This document shows, piece by piece, positions 8,898-15,333 of a stretch of DNA of 64,000 nt. The notes beneath the pieces were generated by a model. The model worked only from the letters and a program-made list of their open reading frames with translations, did not search any database and had not been told where the DNA came from. Source of the DNA: Microbacterium oxydans (GTDB lineage: Bacteria; Actinomycetota; Actinomycetes; Actinomycetales; Microbacteriaceae); assembly GCF_006540085.1 (NCBI RefSeq), contig NZ_BJOG01000005.1:62001-126000 (forward strand), given 5' to 3'. Both the position numbers and the translations under genes were made by a program. Within the stretch, counting starts at the first letter, position 1, and every line of letters begins with the position of its first letter.

Positions 8898-9506
8898 TCA
8901 AGCGGCTCGCCTGACGCTGGTCGGATACCACCTCCCGCCCTTCGGCGACGCAATGCCGGCCGAATTGAGGTCGTCCGCGATCGCCTGGAGTGTTAGACCC
9001 TTGGCGCGCATGGCAGCGATCTGATCCGCGACCTCGGCAGGGACGGCGCTCTGAGGGCCTGGAACGATACCGCGCTCTCTCTTCGCGATGGCAAGAGCGG
9101 CCTTGGTGCGTTCACCGATGATCTTCGCCTCCCATTCCGCGACCTGCATGAGAATCCCGGCGACGAGTTGCCCGGTCGCGGTGGTCATGTCGATGCCGAG
9201 GTCGAGGGCGATCAGACTCCAACCTTGTCTCGTCGCAGTCCGCAGGATGTTGCCGAAGTCCACGACAGAGCGAGACAGCCGATCAAGCTTGGCGATGACC
9301 AGGGTGTCGTACTCCCCCGAGCCAAGGAGAGACAGAGCCTGTTGAACGCCGTCGCGTCGGAGCGATCGAGCACTCTTGCCGTGGTCAACGATGTAGTGAA
9401 CCGTCCAACCGCGGCGCTCCGCTTCGCGCTCAATCACTTCTCGTTGAGCGTCAACGCCGTAGTCCTGACGATCAGTGGAGACTCGAAGATAGCCGATCAC
9501 GTTCAT
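8898..9506 (-). CDS. Small serine recombinase (resolvase/invertase family)
   Basis: A 202-aa serine recombinase, distinct from the large integrase. MNVIGYLRVSTDRQDYGVDAQ holds the catalytic Ser in YLRVS; LVIAKLDRLSRSVVDFG is the conserved R-rich motif; an E-helix region (about 105-135) follows. The C-terminal segment (about 155-200: TLQAIADDLNSAGIASPKGGRWYPTSVRR) is an HTH DNA-binding domain of the Hin/resolvase type. The start at 9506 aligns with the family N terminus; an upstream ATG at 9566 adds unrelated residues. It converges with the membrane protein gene 25 bases away. It may resolve replication multimers of the satellite; no res site was identified. Confidence 0.93.
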   Translation of the reverse strand: MNVIGYLRVSTDRQDYGVDAQREVIEREAERRGWTVHYIVDHGKSARSLRRDGVQQALSLLGSGEYDTLVIAKLDRLSRSVVDFGNILRTATRQGWSLIALDLGIDMTTATGQLVAGILMQVAEWEAKIIGERTKAALAIAKRERGIVPGPQSAVPAEVADQIAAMRAKGLTLQAIADDLNSAGIASPKGGRWYPTSVRRAA

Positions 9507-9534
9507 GAGCGACCGGCGATCGCGCGCAATGCTG

Positions 9535-9693
9535 CTACGTGGGGATGCCGGAGTTGCCCCGTGCAATCTGATCGTCGATCCACTTCTTGCAGAGGTGGCA
9601 GGTCACATCGTCGAGGTTGTCCGAGGTCTCGTGAGGAGAGGTTGCCCCGCACGGCCAGTAGCCCGAGGTGCTGTTGAGATGAACCTTGTACAT
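9535..9693 (-). CDS. 52-aa Cys-rich (zinc-finger-like) phage protein
   Basis: A short gene starting MYKVHLNSTSGYWPCGATS, with a single upstream Cys and a CHLC knuckle (TCHLCKKWI) that together could hold one zinc ion. It ends QIARGNSGIPT. Small proteins of this layout (a short Cys-containing N terminus followed by CxxC-KKW) occur in actinophage early regions, as I recall; function unknown. It is one of a same-strand cluster of small genes between the resolvase and the origin. A role as excision factor cannot be excluded. Confidence 0.7.
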   Translation of the reverse strand: MYKVHLNSTSGYWPCGATSPHETSDNLDDVTCHLCKKWIDDQIARGNSGIPT

Positions 9694-9735
9694 GGCGACG
9701 TTCCCTCTCGTCGGAGCCTGATGTCTGAATCCTAC

Positions 9736-10038
9736 TCATACGACCCTGCCTTCCATCAGGCAGTAAAGGTCGCCCTCAACGTAGTGAATGACTGCTCCGC
9801 TGGCCGGGTGTACGCCCGTCCAGAGGTAGTCCCCTTCCTCGAAGTCAACGCTCCACCCTGCATCTATGATCGCGTCGGCAAGGGTGTCGTCAGCGCCGCC
9901 AGGAAAGAAGGCGTCTCCGCTGCTCTTCTGCTCGAAGGTATCGAGTACGAGCTTGACCCCGGCAAAGGTGGTCGGTCGCTCAGCACGGATACGTGCAAGG
10001 GTCTGGTCGTAGCGCGTCCAGTACAGATCGAGCGACAT
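9736..10038 (-). CDS. Hypothetical protein, 100 aa, phage-type
   Basis: Begins MSLDLYWTRYDQTLARIR and ends YCLMEGRVV. It is acidic, with aromatic residues spread through it (GWSVDFEEGDYLWTGVH). No known motif was recognised. Its reading frame is compact with its neighbour: its ATG at 10038 overlaps the last base of the upstream 70-aa gene. The middle (about 25-60: AGVKLVLDTFEQKSSGDAFF) could be a helix followed by beta strands. It is likely a satellite or phage accessory protein. Confidence 0.72.
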   Translation of the reverse strand: MSLDLYWTRYDQTLARIRAERPTTFAGVKLVLDTFEQKSSGDAFFPGGADDTLADAIIDAGWSVDFEEGDYLWTGVHPASGAVIHYVEGDLYCLMEGRVV

Positions 10039-10250
10039 CAGTGGACCTCGATCATGTTCATGTGGACGACCATGAAGCTCTCCGCCTCGGCATTGCGACC
10101 GGCAGCGCGTAGCTCTTCATAAACGATCTGACCAGCTCCCTGCCCTGAGTCCTCTTCGTGGATCGCGGCAAGGAGAATCGCCAACTCGTTGAGCTGGTAC
10201 TTCTTCAATGACTTGATGAGCTGTCGAGCAGACTCGCGAGTCTCGTTCAT
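10038..10250 (-). CDS. Hypothetical protein, 70 aa
   Basis: A small, mostly helical protein (MNETRESARQLIKSLKKYQLNELAILLAAIHEED). No recognised family. Its start overlaps the end of the upstream 78-aa gene (10247) by four bases, and its stop touches the start of the 100-aa gene. Such tight packing supports real translation of the cluster as one transcript. Function is unknown. Confidence 0.72.
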   Translation of the reverse strand: MNETRESARQLIKSLKKYQLNELAILLAAIHEEDSGQGAGQIVYEELRAAGRNAEAESFMVVHMNMIEVH

Positions 10251-10483
10251 CGGTCGGACTCCCGCTCTTCGAGCGCAGCAACGAACTCGTCGCAGAACAG
10301 ATCGGTACGGAACCGGTCAACGTTGATGCAGGCGTCGTACGCAGCGGACATGTCGTCGGCTCCGAGCGCAACCAGGTCTCGGGCAAGGGCTCGGAGCACG
10401 TCAGGCTCCATGTCGCGAATCACGAACCGGAGCAGAGCAGGCCGCTCTGCGATGTTGGCAGCGGTCAAGGCAATAGAGGCCAT
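10247..10483 (-). CDS. Hypothetical protein, 78 aa, first of small-gene cluster
   Basis: Starts MASIALTAANIAERPALLRF with GAAGGA nine bases upstream. The rest is helical (EPDVLRALARDLVALGADDMSAAY) and ends EERESDR. No known family. It is the first gene of the leftward cluster 10483-9535, and a perfect 10-bp hairpin lies 27 bases upstream of its start. Its likely job is in satellite replication control or interaction with the helper, but that is only positional. Confidence 0.7.
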   Translation of the reverse strand: MASIALTAANIAERPALLRFVIRDMEPDVLRALARDLVALGADDMSAAYDACINVDRFRTDLFCDEFVAALEERESDR

Positions 10484-10509
10484 GAATTCATTCCTTCGTT
10501 AACGTCGTA

Positions 10510-10534
10510 CAGGAATTGCGAAATGCAATTCCTG
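10510..10534. promoter_or_regulatory. Perfect 10-bp inverted repeat before the small-gene cluster
   Basis: CAGGAATTGC, a five-base loop GAAAT, then GCAATTCCTG. It sits just upstream of the ribosome site of the 78-aa gene. It could be an operator for the HTH protein or an attenuating hairpin in the 5' leader. It is not followed by a T run on either strand, so it does not look like a standard terminator. Confidence 0.55.
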
Positions 10535-10911
10535 TTACAACAATTCAACCAGGAAGCATCGCCCATGTCAGGTTCGAGCGAACTCGATAAATGCCTTCTC
10601 AATAGCGCTTTATGGCATCGACCTAGAGCATCGATAGCGTCGCCCAAATTTGCTCCAAGGTCGATCGATACCAACCCTCGAAGTTCTCGTCTCAGATCGA
10701 CGCTCAGCAACGCTGAGGGCAGGTTGGTGGCGATCCTGGCCAGTCGATCCGCAGCCACACGCGCTCTAGAGTCGCGGTAGGTAGAGGTTTCGCCCTCGCT
10801 CTAGGGATGGATCATTCAGTCAAACCCTCCCCTCAGACCACCCCGAGACAGGTTTCATGGCCTCAACCGCTCTTAGCTGGCCGATCCGTAAGAACCCAAG
10901 ATCTACCGAGT
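10535..10911. other. Gene-poor stretch upstream of the iterons
   Basis: No protein here is convincing. An open frame on the minus strand at 10465-10758 overlaps the 78-aa gene and becomes compositionally odd (WLNCCNRNC), so I leave it out. The bases are less GC-rich than the flanking genes, as expected for a control and origin region. The region must hold the promoter for the leftward small-gene cluster, but I could not pick a clear -35/-10 pair. Confidence 0.4.
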
Positions 10912-11080
10912 TAGTACCCATGTAGTACCTAGTACCCGCTGTACTACCCCTAATAACAAAAATCGAAACTCAAAGAGAGATGTAAATTCCGATTCGCGAT
11001 ATAGAGCCAATCGATAACTTGTATTTGAGGGTAGTACGGCGGGTACTGGGTACTAGTTGGGTACTACTTTCGGGTACTAG
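10912..11080. other. Candidate replication origin: two inverted iteron clusters around an AT-rich core
   Basis: The left cluster has TAGTACC(C/T) at 10912, 10923 and 10930, plus a GTACTACCC at 10941. The right cluster has GGGTAGTAC at 11029 and GGGTACT-type units at 11041, 11048, 11059 and 11072. The main units face each other across about 78 bases of AT-rich DNA (10951-11028). The last repeat overlaps the TAG stop of the replication gene. Iterons flanking an unwinding region beside a rep gene are the standard layout of plasmid and satellite origins. Origin function is inferred. Confidence 0.65.
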
Positions 11081-13170
11081 CCCTCTCCCTCGCGCCTCTC
11101 GGTGTCGCCAGTCACGTCAGAAATCATCTCGGCTTCAAGCCGAGCAATGGCCTCGTCGTAGAACTCGCGGTCCTTGTACTTCAACTTCTGCTTGCGCTGG
11201 CTCACGGTTGCGTTCGGGTTGTCAGCGATGAACCTGCGTAGGTTGTCAGCGATTCGAGCGATACGCGTCTCGTGAGCGTCCGCGACGTGCTCCAACGTCC
11301 GGGTCTGGACGAACGCTGCACGCTTCGCTGACGCTTCGAGGTTCCGTTCTCTCATGCCTGCCAGCGCCAGTTGCACACGCGCTCTAGTGGCGTTGCTGTG
11401 GTCCATGACAGCGCCCGCAAGCTCCCAGTCCTCGTCGTTCAGTTGGTTGCGACCTTCGAGAACCATCAGGCCGACAGCAACTTTGACTCGAACCATCACC
11501 GCGTGACCGTCAATGGCGTTGCGCTCTCCTCGGTGCCCCGCGCGCATGTGGTCGCGGTGCTCGCGGTTCATCGCGTCGAGTGCCTTGATGTACGGCACCC
11601 CCTCCCATGACACCGGCTTGAGTTCGAACGGCTCTATCCAGACCGCGTTAAAGTCGTCGTGATCGAGCGCCGAATCTCCGAACGGCGGGTAGTCCATCAG
11701 GCACCACAGGAACCGTCCGGGCGTACCGCCAGCAACCTCGGCCTCCGATAGCAGAACCTCGGCGCGCGTGGGCTGCGCGTTGATCGTGATCGTGAATCGG
11801 TACTGATCCTTGCCCAGTTGGACACCCAGGTTCCCGGCCAGCTTGCGCCCGATCTGCTCGCCAGTCAGAGCTGACTTGATGTACTCGAAGATCGTCGAGC
11901 CGTCACGCTTGGCGATAGCACCGAGCTTGCCGACCTCATCGAAGCGGAACCTGTGAGCGTGCGACGGCACAAGCCACGCGAGTTCACGAGTCGGCCCACC
12001 TTCTTCGCGCTCGTCCTTCGGGATGTTCCGCCAGTAGGCGTACGAGTCGACGATGGACTCTCCTGAGCCGGCCTCGCTTTCTGAGAACTCCGCAAACGGA
12101 CCGAAGTCGAGCATGTCGTCCAGCAGCCGCCCTGTCAGGCTCTTATTGCCGCCAGACTCTCCAACGTTGATGACTCCGAGATTGAGAGACGCTGGCCCTC
12201 GAAACGACCTGTAGAGCACGTTGTAGGGCACCGTGTGGAGGCCGCGTAGGATCGCGCCACCAAGTGCACCCCAGGGCGATACTCCCGTCTTCTCTGAGTT
12301 CGCGTAGATGGACGCCAGAACAGGCCGACGATCCCAGAACCCTTCCTGGTCGTGGAAGAACGGGTCTCCGTCCTCGTGATCTTGCCGGAACGCCTGCTCG
12401 ATCTTGACCATGGCATCAGCGATAGGGAACGGCGGATTGCATCGAACGGCAGCAGCGACCACGAAGGCCGTCACGATGTCGCGGTTGTCGTTGTACTTGC
12501 GCCGAAGCTGGCAAGCCTTCCGGAAGATCGTGTCGTCGCGGCTCCCTTCATCGACACCGTCGAGGAAGTCGAGGTCTGACGGCAGCGGCCCATGTTCGCC
12601 GCCACCGACCCCTGACGTCGAGGACAAAAAGTCCACCAAGAGTTCGGGTGCATGGGTGATCCGTACATCGCGGATCACTCGGTAGTCGCCCTTGAGATGG
12701 TTCGAGCCCGGCAGGAGAACGTAGCCACCAGTCGCTCGAACATCGACGCCGGGGAGCACGCCTACCCGGTTACGAAGATTGATGCCGCGACCCTCGAAGT
12801 AGTAGTGCAGTCCCCCGCTACCCGTCTGAACGACGTGCGTTGCGAAGGGCACGATTGATCGCTCTTCCAACCAGGACTTGATCGCTGCCGCGCCGTCCTT
12901 GGTGTCGCTCCGATCGAGGTCGAGCACCCAGGTACCTGACGGCGCGCCAGTTGCAAGCGCCCAGTTCGCATCCGGCCACATCTCCCGCCAACTAGCCACC
13001 TGCTCACGGTTGAGGGTTGCCCCCTTGACACCGTTGAAGATTCGCGGGTGCTTCCCCGCAGCAGAGCACTTGACGTCACCGCACGAGCAGTTGCCGTCGC
13101 GGATCGAGTGACACGGGAAGATTGCCCACCCCATGTCCGTGTACTTGTGGAGGTCATCGAGGCTAAACAC
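11077..13170 (-). CDS. Satellite replication protein: primase-polymerase plus helicase-like domain
   Basis: A 697-aa protein. The N-terminal bifunctional primase/polymerase domain (about 1-190) shows GWAIFPC (14-20), a Cys pair region CSCGDVKC, GKHPR, the catalytic acids Asp84/Asp86 in VLDLDRSD and HYYFEG (His122). The C-terminal half resembles the DUF3987/primase-helicase group, with a P-loop-like GESGGNKSL that departs from GxxxxGK(S/T), and the segment TITINAQPTRAEVLL. The GTG at 13170 overlaps the preceding gene's stop; a later ATG (residue 13) is possible. It probably starts replication at the iterons that touch its 3' end. Loss of a canonical Walker A Lys position should be checked by alignment. 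Confidence 0.88.
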   Translation of the reverse strand: MFSLDDLHKYTDMGWAIFPCHSIRDGNCSCGDVKCSAAGKHPRIFNGVKGATLNREQVASWREMWPDANWALATGAPSGTWVLDLDRSDTKDGAAAIKSWLEERSIVPFATHVVQTGSGGLHYYFEGRGINLRNRVGVLPGVDVRATGGYVLLPGSNHLKGDYRVIRDVRITHAPELLVDFLSSTSGVGGGEHGPLPSDLDFLDGVDEGSRDDTIFRKACQLRRKYNDNRDIVTAFVVAAAVRCNPPFPIADAMVKIEQAFRQDHEDGDPFFHDQEGFWDRRPVLASIYANSEKTGVSPWGALGGAILRGLHTVPYNVLYRSFRGPASLNLGVINVGESGGNKSLTGRLLDDMLDFGPFAEFSESEAGSGESIVDSYAYWRNIPKDEREEGGPTRELAWLVPSHAHRFRFDEVGKLGAIAKRDGSTIFEYIKSALTGEQIGRKLAGNLGVQLGKDQYRFTITINAQPTRAEVLLSEAEVAGGTPGRFLWCLMDYPPFGDSALDHDDFNAVWIEPFELKPVSWEGVPYIKALDAMNREHRDHMRAGHRGERNAIDGHAVMVRVKVAVGLMVLEGRNQLNDEDWELAGAVMDHSNATRARVQLALAGMRERNLEASAKRAAFVQTRTLEHVADAHETRIARIADNLRRFIADNPNATVSQRKQKLKYKDREFYDEAIARLEAEMISDVTGDTERREGEG

Positions 13171-13399
13171 TGTGGCCGCCTACGATCACCGAGAGCGCCG
13201 AAAGAATGACCGCGACGTTCGCGGCCACCAACGAAAACAGAGACCATCCGTCGAGCGTGACAGAAAATCGCTCTGACCAGGGCTTCCTGGTATTATCGCT
13301 GTTGACTGGAATCGTGATCTTCGGTCTGTTCTTTCTAGCTGCGGTGGGGAGAAGGGTCGCCTTGGTCGGGGCGGCCCTTTTCTCATGCGTGAGTGGCAT
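13163..13399 (-). CDS. Small single-helix membrane protein, 78 aa
   Basis: Starts MPLTHEKRAAPTKATLLPTAARKNRPK with GGGGGTGAG upstream, and ends with one clear transmembrane helix (LFSLVAANVAVILSALSVIV, about residues 55-74). The N-terminal part is basic. Its stop overlaps the GTG start of the replication gene, and its start overlaps the end of a 35-codon gene. It could tether the replication machinery to the membrane or be a small toxin or superinfection factor; there is no motif to decide. Confidence 0.65.
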   Translation of the reverse strand: MPLTHEKRAAPTKATLLPTAARKNRPKITIPVNSDNTRKPWSERFSVTLDGWSLFSLVAANVAVILSALSVIVGGHSV

Positions 13400-13490
13400 C
13401 GGACTCACCCCCGCGAAGGAACGCGACGAACCAGTCAACGTATTCGTCCGGGATCGGAGCAGGAGTTGCCTGCTCAGCCGAGGCACTCAC
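13383..13490 (-). CDS. Predicted 35-aa protein overlapping HTH and membrane genes
   Basis: A GTG at 13490 overlaps the HTH gene's stop (GTGA) and opens a 35-codon frame, VSASAEQATPAPIPDEYVDW followed by FVAFLRGGESDATHA. It ends inside the next gene. The DEYVDWFVAFLRGG segment looks like an amphipathic helix, and the overlaps suggest translational coupling between HTH and membrane protein genes. It could simply be a coupling ORF. Confidence 0.5.
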   Translation of the reverse strand: MSASAEQATPAPIPDEYVDWFVAFLRGGESDATHA

Positions 13491-13765
13491 TGTTCGACCG
13501 TTCGCGCGTCGCGACCAGAGCGCGAGAACCGGCTGCCGTTGACGTTGAAATACTTCAGCAACGCGGGCTCGAACATGGTCTGCACCGGCAGACCAATGAG
13601 ACCTTCGAGAGCGTCGATCTCGTGCGCAGTCGGATAGCTCCGACCACTGATAAGCACGTTGACTCGCGGCACGGAGCAGCCGAGTGCGCGCGCGACCTGC
13701 TTGTGAGTGAGTTCACGAGCGCCGATGTGATTGCCGAGTGGCTGGCGACGGAAAGGGAGACCCAT
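13487..13765 (-). CDS. Cro/CI-type HTH repressor-like protein
   Basis: A 92-aa protein with a helix-turn-helix at about residues 18-50 (LTHKQVARALGCSVPRVNVLISGRSYPTAHEIDALEGLIGL), typical of phage Cro/CI-like regulators. The ATG at 13765 has AGGTGGTGA upstream. An imperfect inverted repeat (13770-13792) covers this ribosome site, so it may control itself. It heads a leftward group: HTH, 35-aa gene, membrane protein and replication protein. It is the best candidate for the satellite's lysogeny-type switch. Confidence 0.82.
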   Translation of the reverse strand: MGLPFRRQPLGNHIGARELTHKQVARALGCSVPRVNVLISGRSYPTAHEIDALEGLIGLPVQTMFEPALLKYFNVNGSRFSRSGRDARTVEQ

Positions 13766-13769
13766 CTGG

Positions 13770-13792
13770 GATCACCACCTAACGGTGTGATC
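13770..13792. promoter_or_regulatory. Imperfect palindrome over the HTH gene ribosome site
   Basis: GATCACCACC, TAAC, GGTGTGATC: the two arms match except for one bulged base. It lies directly before the HTH start. It may be an operator bound by the HTH protein itself, or an RNA hairpin hiding the ribosome site. Confidence 0.45.
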
Positions 13793-14096
13793 GACCAGAG
13801 GTTCTGTCCGTGTGTACTAACCGGAGGTCCGAGCCTCGCCCGACTAGCTGAGTTGCTTCGCAGACTTGGAAGCAGAGATCAGATCGGCGCATTCGCGATT
13901 GGTGCGATACAACAATTGTAATACGGATCGATACAGATTTTGATGTCTGGATCAGCCCGTTATCGAACCGTTTTGTTACACCAGACCTACCCGTCGATCA
14001 ACACCGATTCGGAGCGGTGGATCACTGCCTGAGCGTTGCCGAGCGTCGATCTGAGCGACTTTCTCGTCTACCTGGTCGAATCGATGGACGGCGAAC
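13793..14096. other. Intergenic stretch before the HTH gene
   Basis: About 300 bases without a convincing gene. It is AT-richer around 13900-13980 and contains TACAAT on the minus strand (near 13915), a plausible -10 for leftward transcription of the HTH group, without a good -35. A minus-strand open frame at 13976-14218 overlaps a better supported gene and has no good start. Confidence 0.4.
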
Positions 14097-14303
14097 CTAA
14101 GCAACGCTGTCGTCGTGCTGCCTGATGTACGCGCGAGCGTCGGAGACACGCCGAAACCCGCAGCATCGGCAATCTCGCATCCCGTGTGGCGAGTCAAGGC
14201 ATCCAGGCGCGATAGCAAAGGTGATCTGCTTATAGGTTCCCCAGGACTGACCTTCTCCTGCCGACCGCAAGCGCCAACCGCGCTCCCCTACCGGCGTGAT
14301 CAT
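14097..14303 (-). CDS. Hypothetical 68-aa Cys-containing protein
   Basis: Starts MITPVGERGWRLRSAGEG and ends with a compact motif DCRCCGFRRVSDARAYIRQHD. Its ATG overlaps the HGG protein's stop (ATGA at 14300-14303), which implies coupled translation. The three close Cys residues (CLD...CRCC) might hold a metal. It has no recognised family. Position in the capsid operon suggests a packaging or morphogenesis accessory role, but this is only context. Confidence 0.68.
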   Translation of the reverse strand: MITPVGERGWRLRSAGEGQSWGTYKQITFAIAPGCLDSPHGMRDCRCCGFRRVSDARAYIRQHDDSVA

Positions 14304-14938
14304 CGAAGAGGATTCGCGGAGCCACGAACGCGACCGCGTCCAGTCGCCGAATCAGGCATGATTCGTGGACCGTCGAAGCGTTCAAGTTTGGAGAGGTCAG
14401 CGACCGGCTCAAGGGATTCATCTACGACTTCGGCATCCTCGATGTCATCGGAGATGGATTGGTAGTCGTCCGTCACCGGCATGATGATCGCCTGCATGGT
14501 GACCTCCCACGGCTTGTCTTGCTTGTGCTCGATGGTCATTCCCTTGCCGAAGCCGGTTCGGTCAAGAACCATCGAGACTGCACGGAGCTTGTCGCCGTCG
14601 GATGTGCTCGGAGCTTCCAGGATCTTGTTGAGCTCAACGAGCGCGGGCATGACCATAGCCTGCAGCCGCTCTTGCGCCTTGCGCTGAATGTGCGCCGCAG
14701 CACCGCCATGCTTCTTGCAGACAGTGCCGCCCTTGATCGGCGCGTTCTTGCACTGTTCGCCGTTGCGCTTCGTGTACCTGCATCGCGGTGCGTCGATGCC
14801 GTCGAGCGCCTTCGCGATCACGTCGTTCGGCTTGTGCTTGCCGCCACCATGCGCTTGGCAGACCTTCGAGCCGTGGACTGCCCAGCGACGGCAGGGTGCA
14901 CCGGCTCGGGTAGTCGCGTTGCAGTAGACGCGTGACAT
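14300..14938 (-). CDS. HGG-motif zinc protein, candidate small terminase
   Basis: A 212-aa protein. The first 75 residues hold two repeats: CNATTRAGAPCRRW...CQAHGGG and CRYTKRNGEQCKN...CKKHGG, each with Cys and His spaced like a zinc-binding unit. The middle (about 80-125) is helical and includes KLRAVSMVLDRTGFGKG, a segment of the kind found in phage small-terminase-like proteins. The C-terminal third is acidic and probably disordered. In many actinophages such HGG proteins sit next to terminase genes. If it is a small terminase, it could direct helper packaging to satellite DNA. This is inference; no large terminase is present. Confidence 0.65.
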   Translation of the reverse strand: MSRVYCNATTRAGAPCRRWAVHGSKVCQAHGGGKHKPNDVIAKALDGIDAPRCRYTKRNGEQCKNAPIKGGTVCKKHGGAAAHIQRKAQERLQAMVMPALVELNKILEAPSTSDGDKLRAVSMVLDRTGFGKGMTIEHKQDKPWEVTMQAIIMPVTDDYQSISDDIEDAEVVDESLEPVADLSKLERFDGPRIMPDSATGRGRVRGSANPLR

Positions 14939-14939
14939 A

Positions 14940-15212
14940 TCAGCCTCGACGCCCTCTACGCGGCGTAGCGACGAGTTCAGAGTCGAACTGGTCTACGAGT
15001 GCCACCAGATGCGTATCGGCGCTCACACGCGCGCTCACGGCTGCGTGGAGGCGCTGAGAGATGGGTTCTACCTCGGTGTGCAGCGTGCGTTCGAAGCTTC
15101 TCCGAAGCTCGGGATCGAAGCCAGCGCCCATCGGCGTCGTGTTCTTGAAGTCAAGGACGGCGCGCGCGGTAGCAACGTCTCGTCCTGAAAGTAGTGAGTT
15201 GATGAATGACAT
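14940..15212 (-). CDS. Hypothetical protein, 90 aa, capsid operon
   Basis: Begins MSFINSLLSGRDVATARAVLDF with GGGAGAG upstream, then has a helical region (ELRRSFERTLHTEVEPISQRLHA) and ends in a basic tail RRGRRG. No recognised domain. It lies between the capsid gene and the HGG gene with one base separating it from the latter. A head-associated or scaffold role would fit its size and charge pattern, but there is no direct evidence. Confidence 0.65.
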   Translation of the reverse strand: MSFINSLLSGRDVATARAVLDFKNTTPMGAGFDPELRRSFERTLHTEVEPISQRLHAAVSARVSADTHLVALVDQFDSELVATPRRGRRG

Positions 15213-15247
15213 TGGAGTGGCTCTCCCAATCTGTGGCTCGAAAAGGT

Positions 15248-15285
15248 CAGGGCGCCGTACCGGAGCCACACGGCACGGCGCCCTG
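15248..15285 (-). terminator. Hairpin between capsid and 90-aa genes
   Basis: An 11-bp perfect stem, CAGGGCGCCGT/ACGGCGCCCTG, with a 16-base loop. Read leftwards it is followed by CTTTTC. It resembles a weak intrinsic terminator and would let the capsid gene be expressed at a higher level than the genes after it. Confidence 0.6.
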
Positions 15286-15333
15286 GTGTGGAAGTCGCGT
15301 CAGAACCCCTAGCGCGACGACCGGAGGTAGGCC

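Noticed and set aside
10465..10758. Minus-strand open frame upstream of the 78-aa gene
   Set aside because: It overlaps the better supported gene and its C-terminal half (WLNCCNRNC) looks like translated non-coding DNA; no clear ribosome site.
10912..11080. Repeats resembling a CRISPR array
   Set aside because: The units are about 9 bases, irregularly spaced and in two orientations; they are iterons, not spacers and repeats.
13976..14218. Minus-strand open frame of 80 codons
   Set aside because: It overlaps the 68-aa gene that is coupled to the HGG protein and has no good start signal; only its last part might be real.
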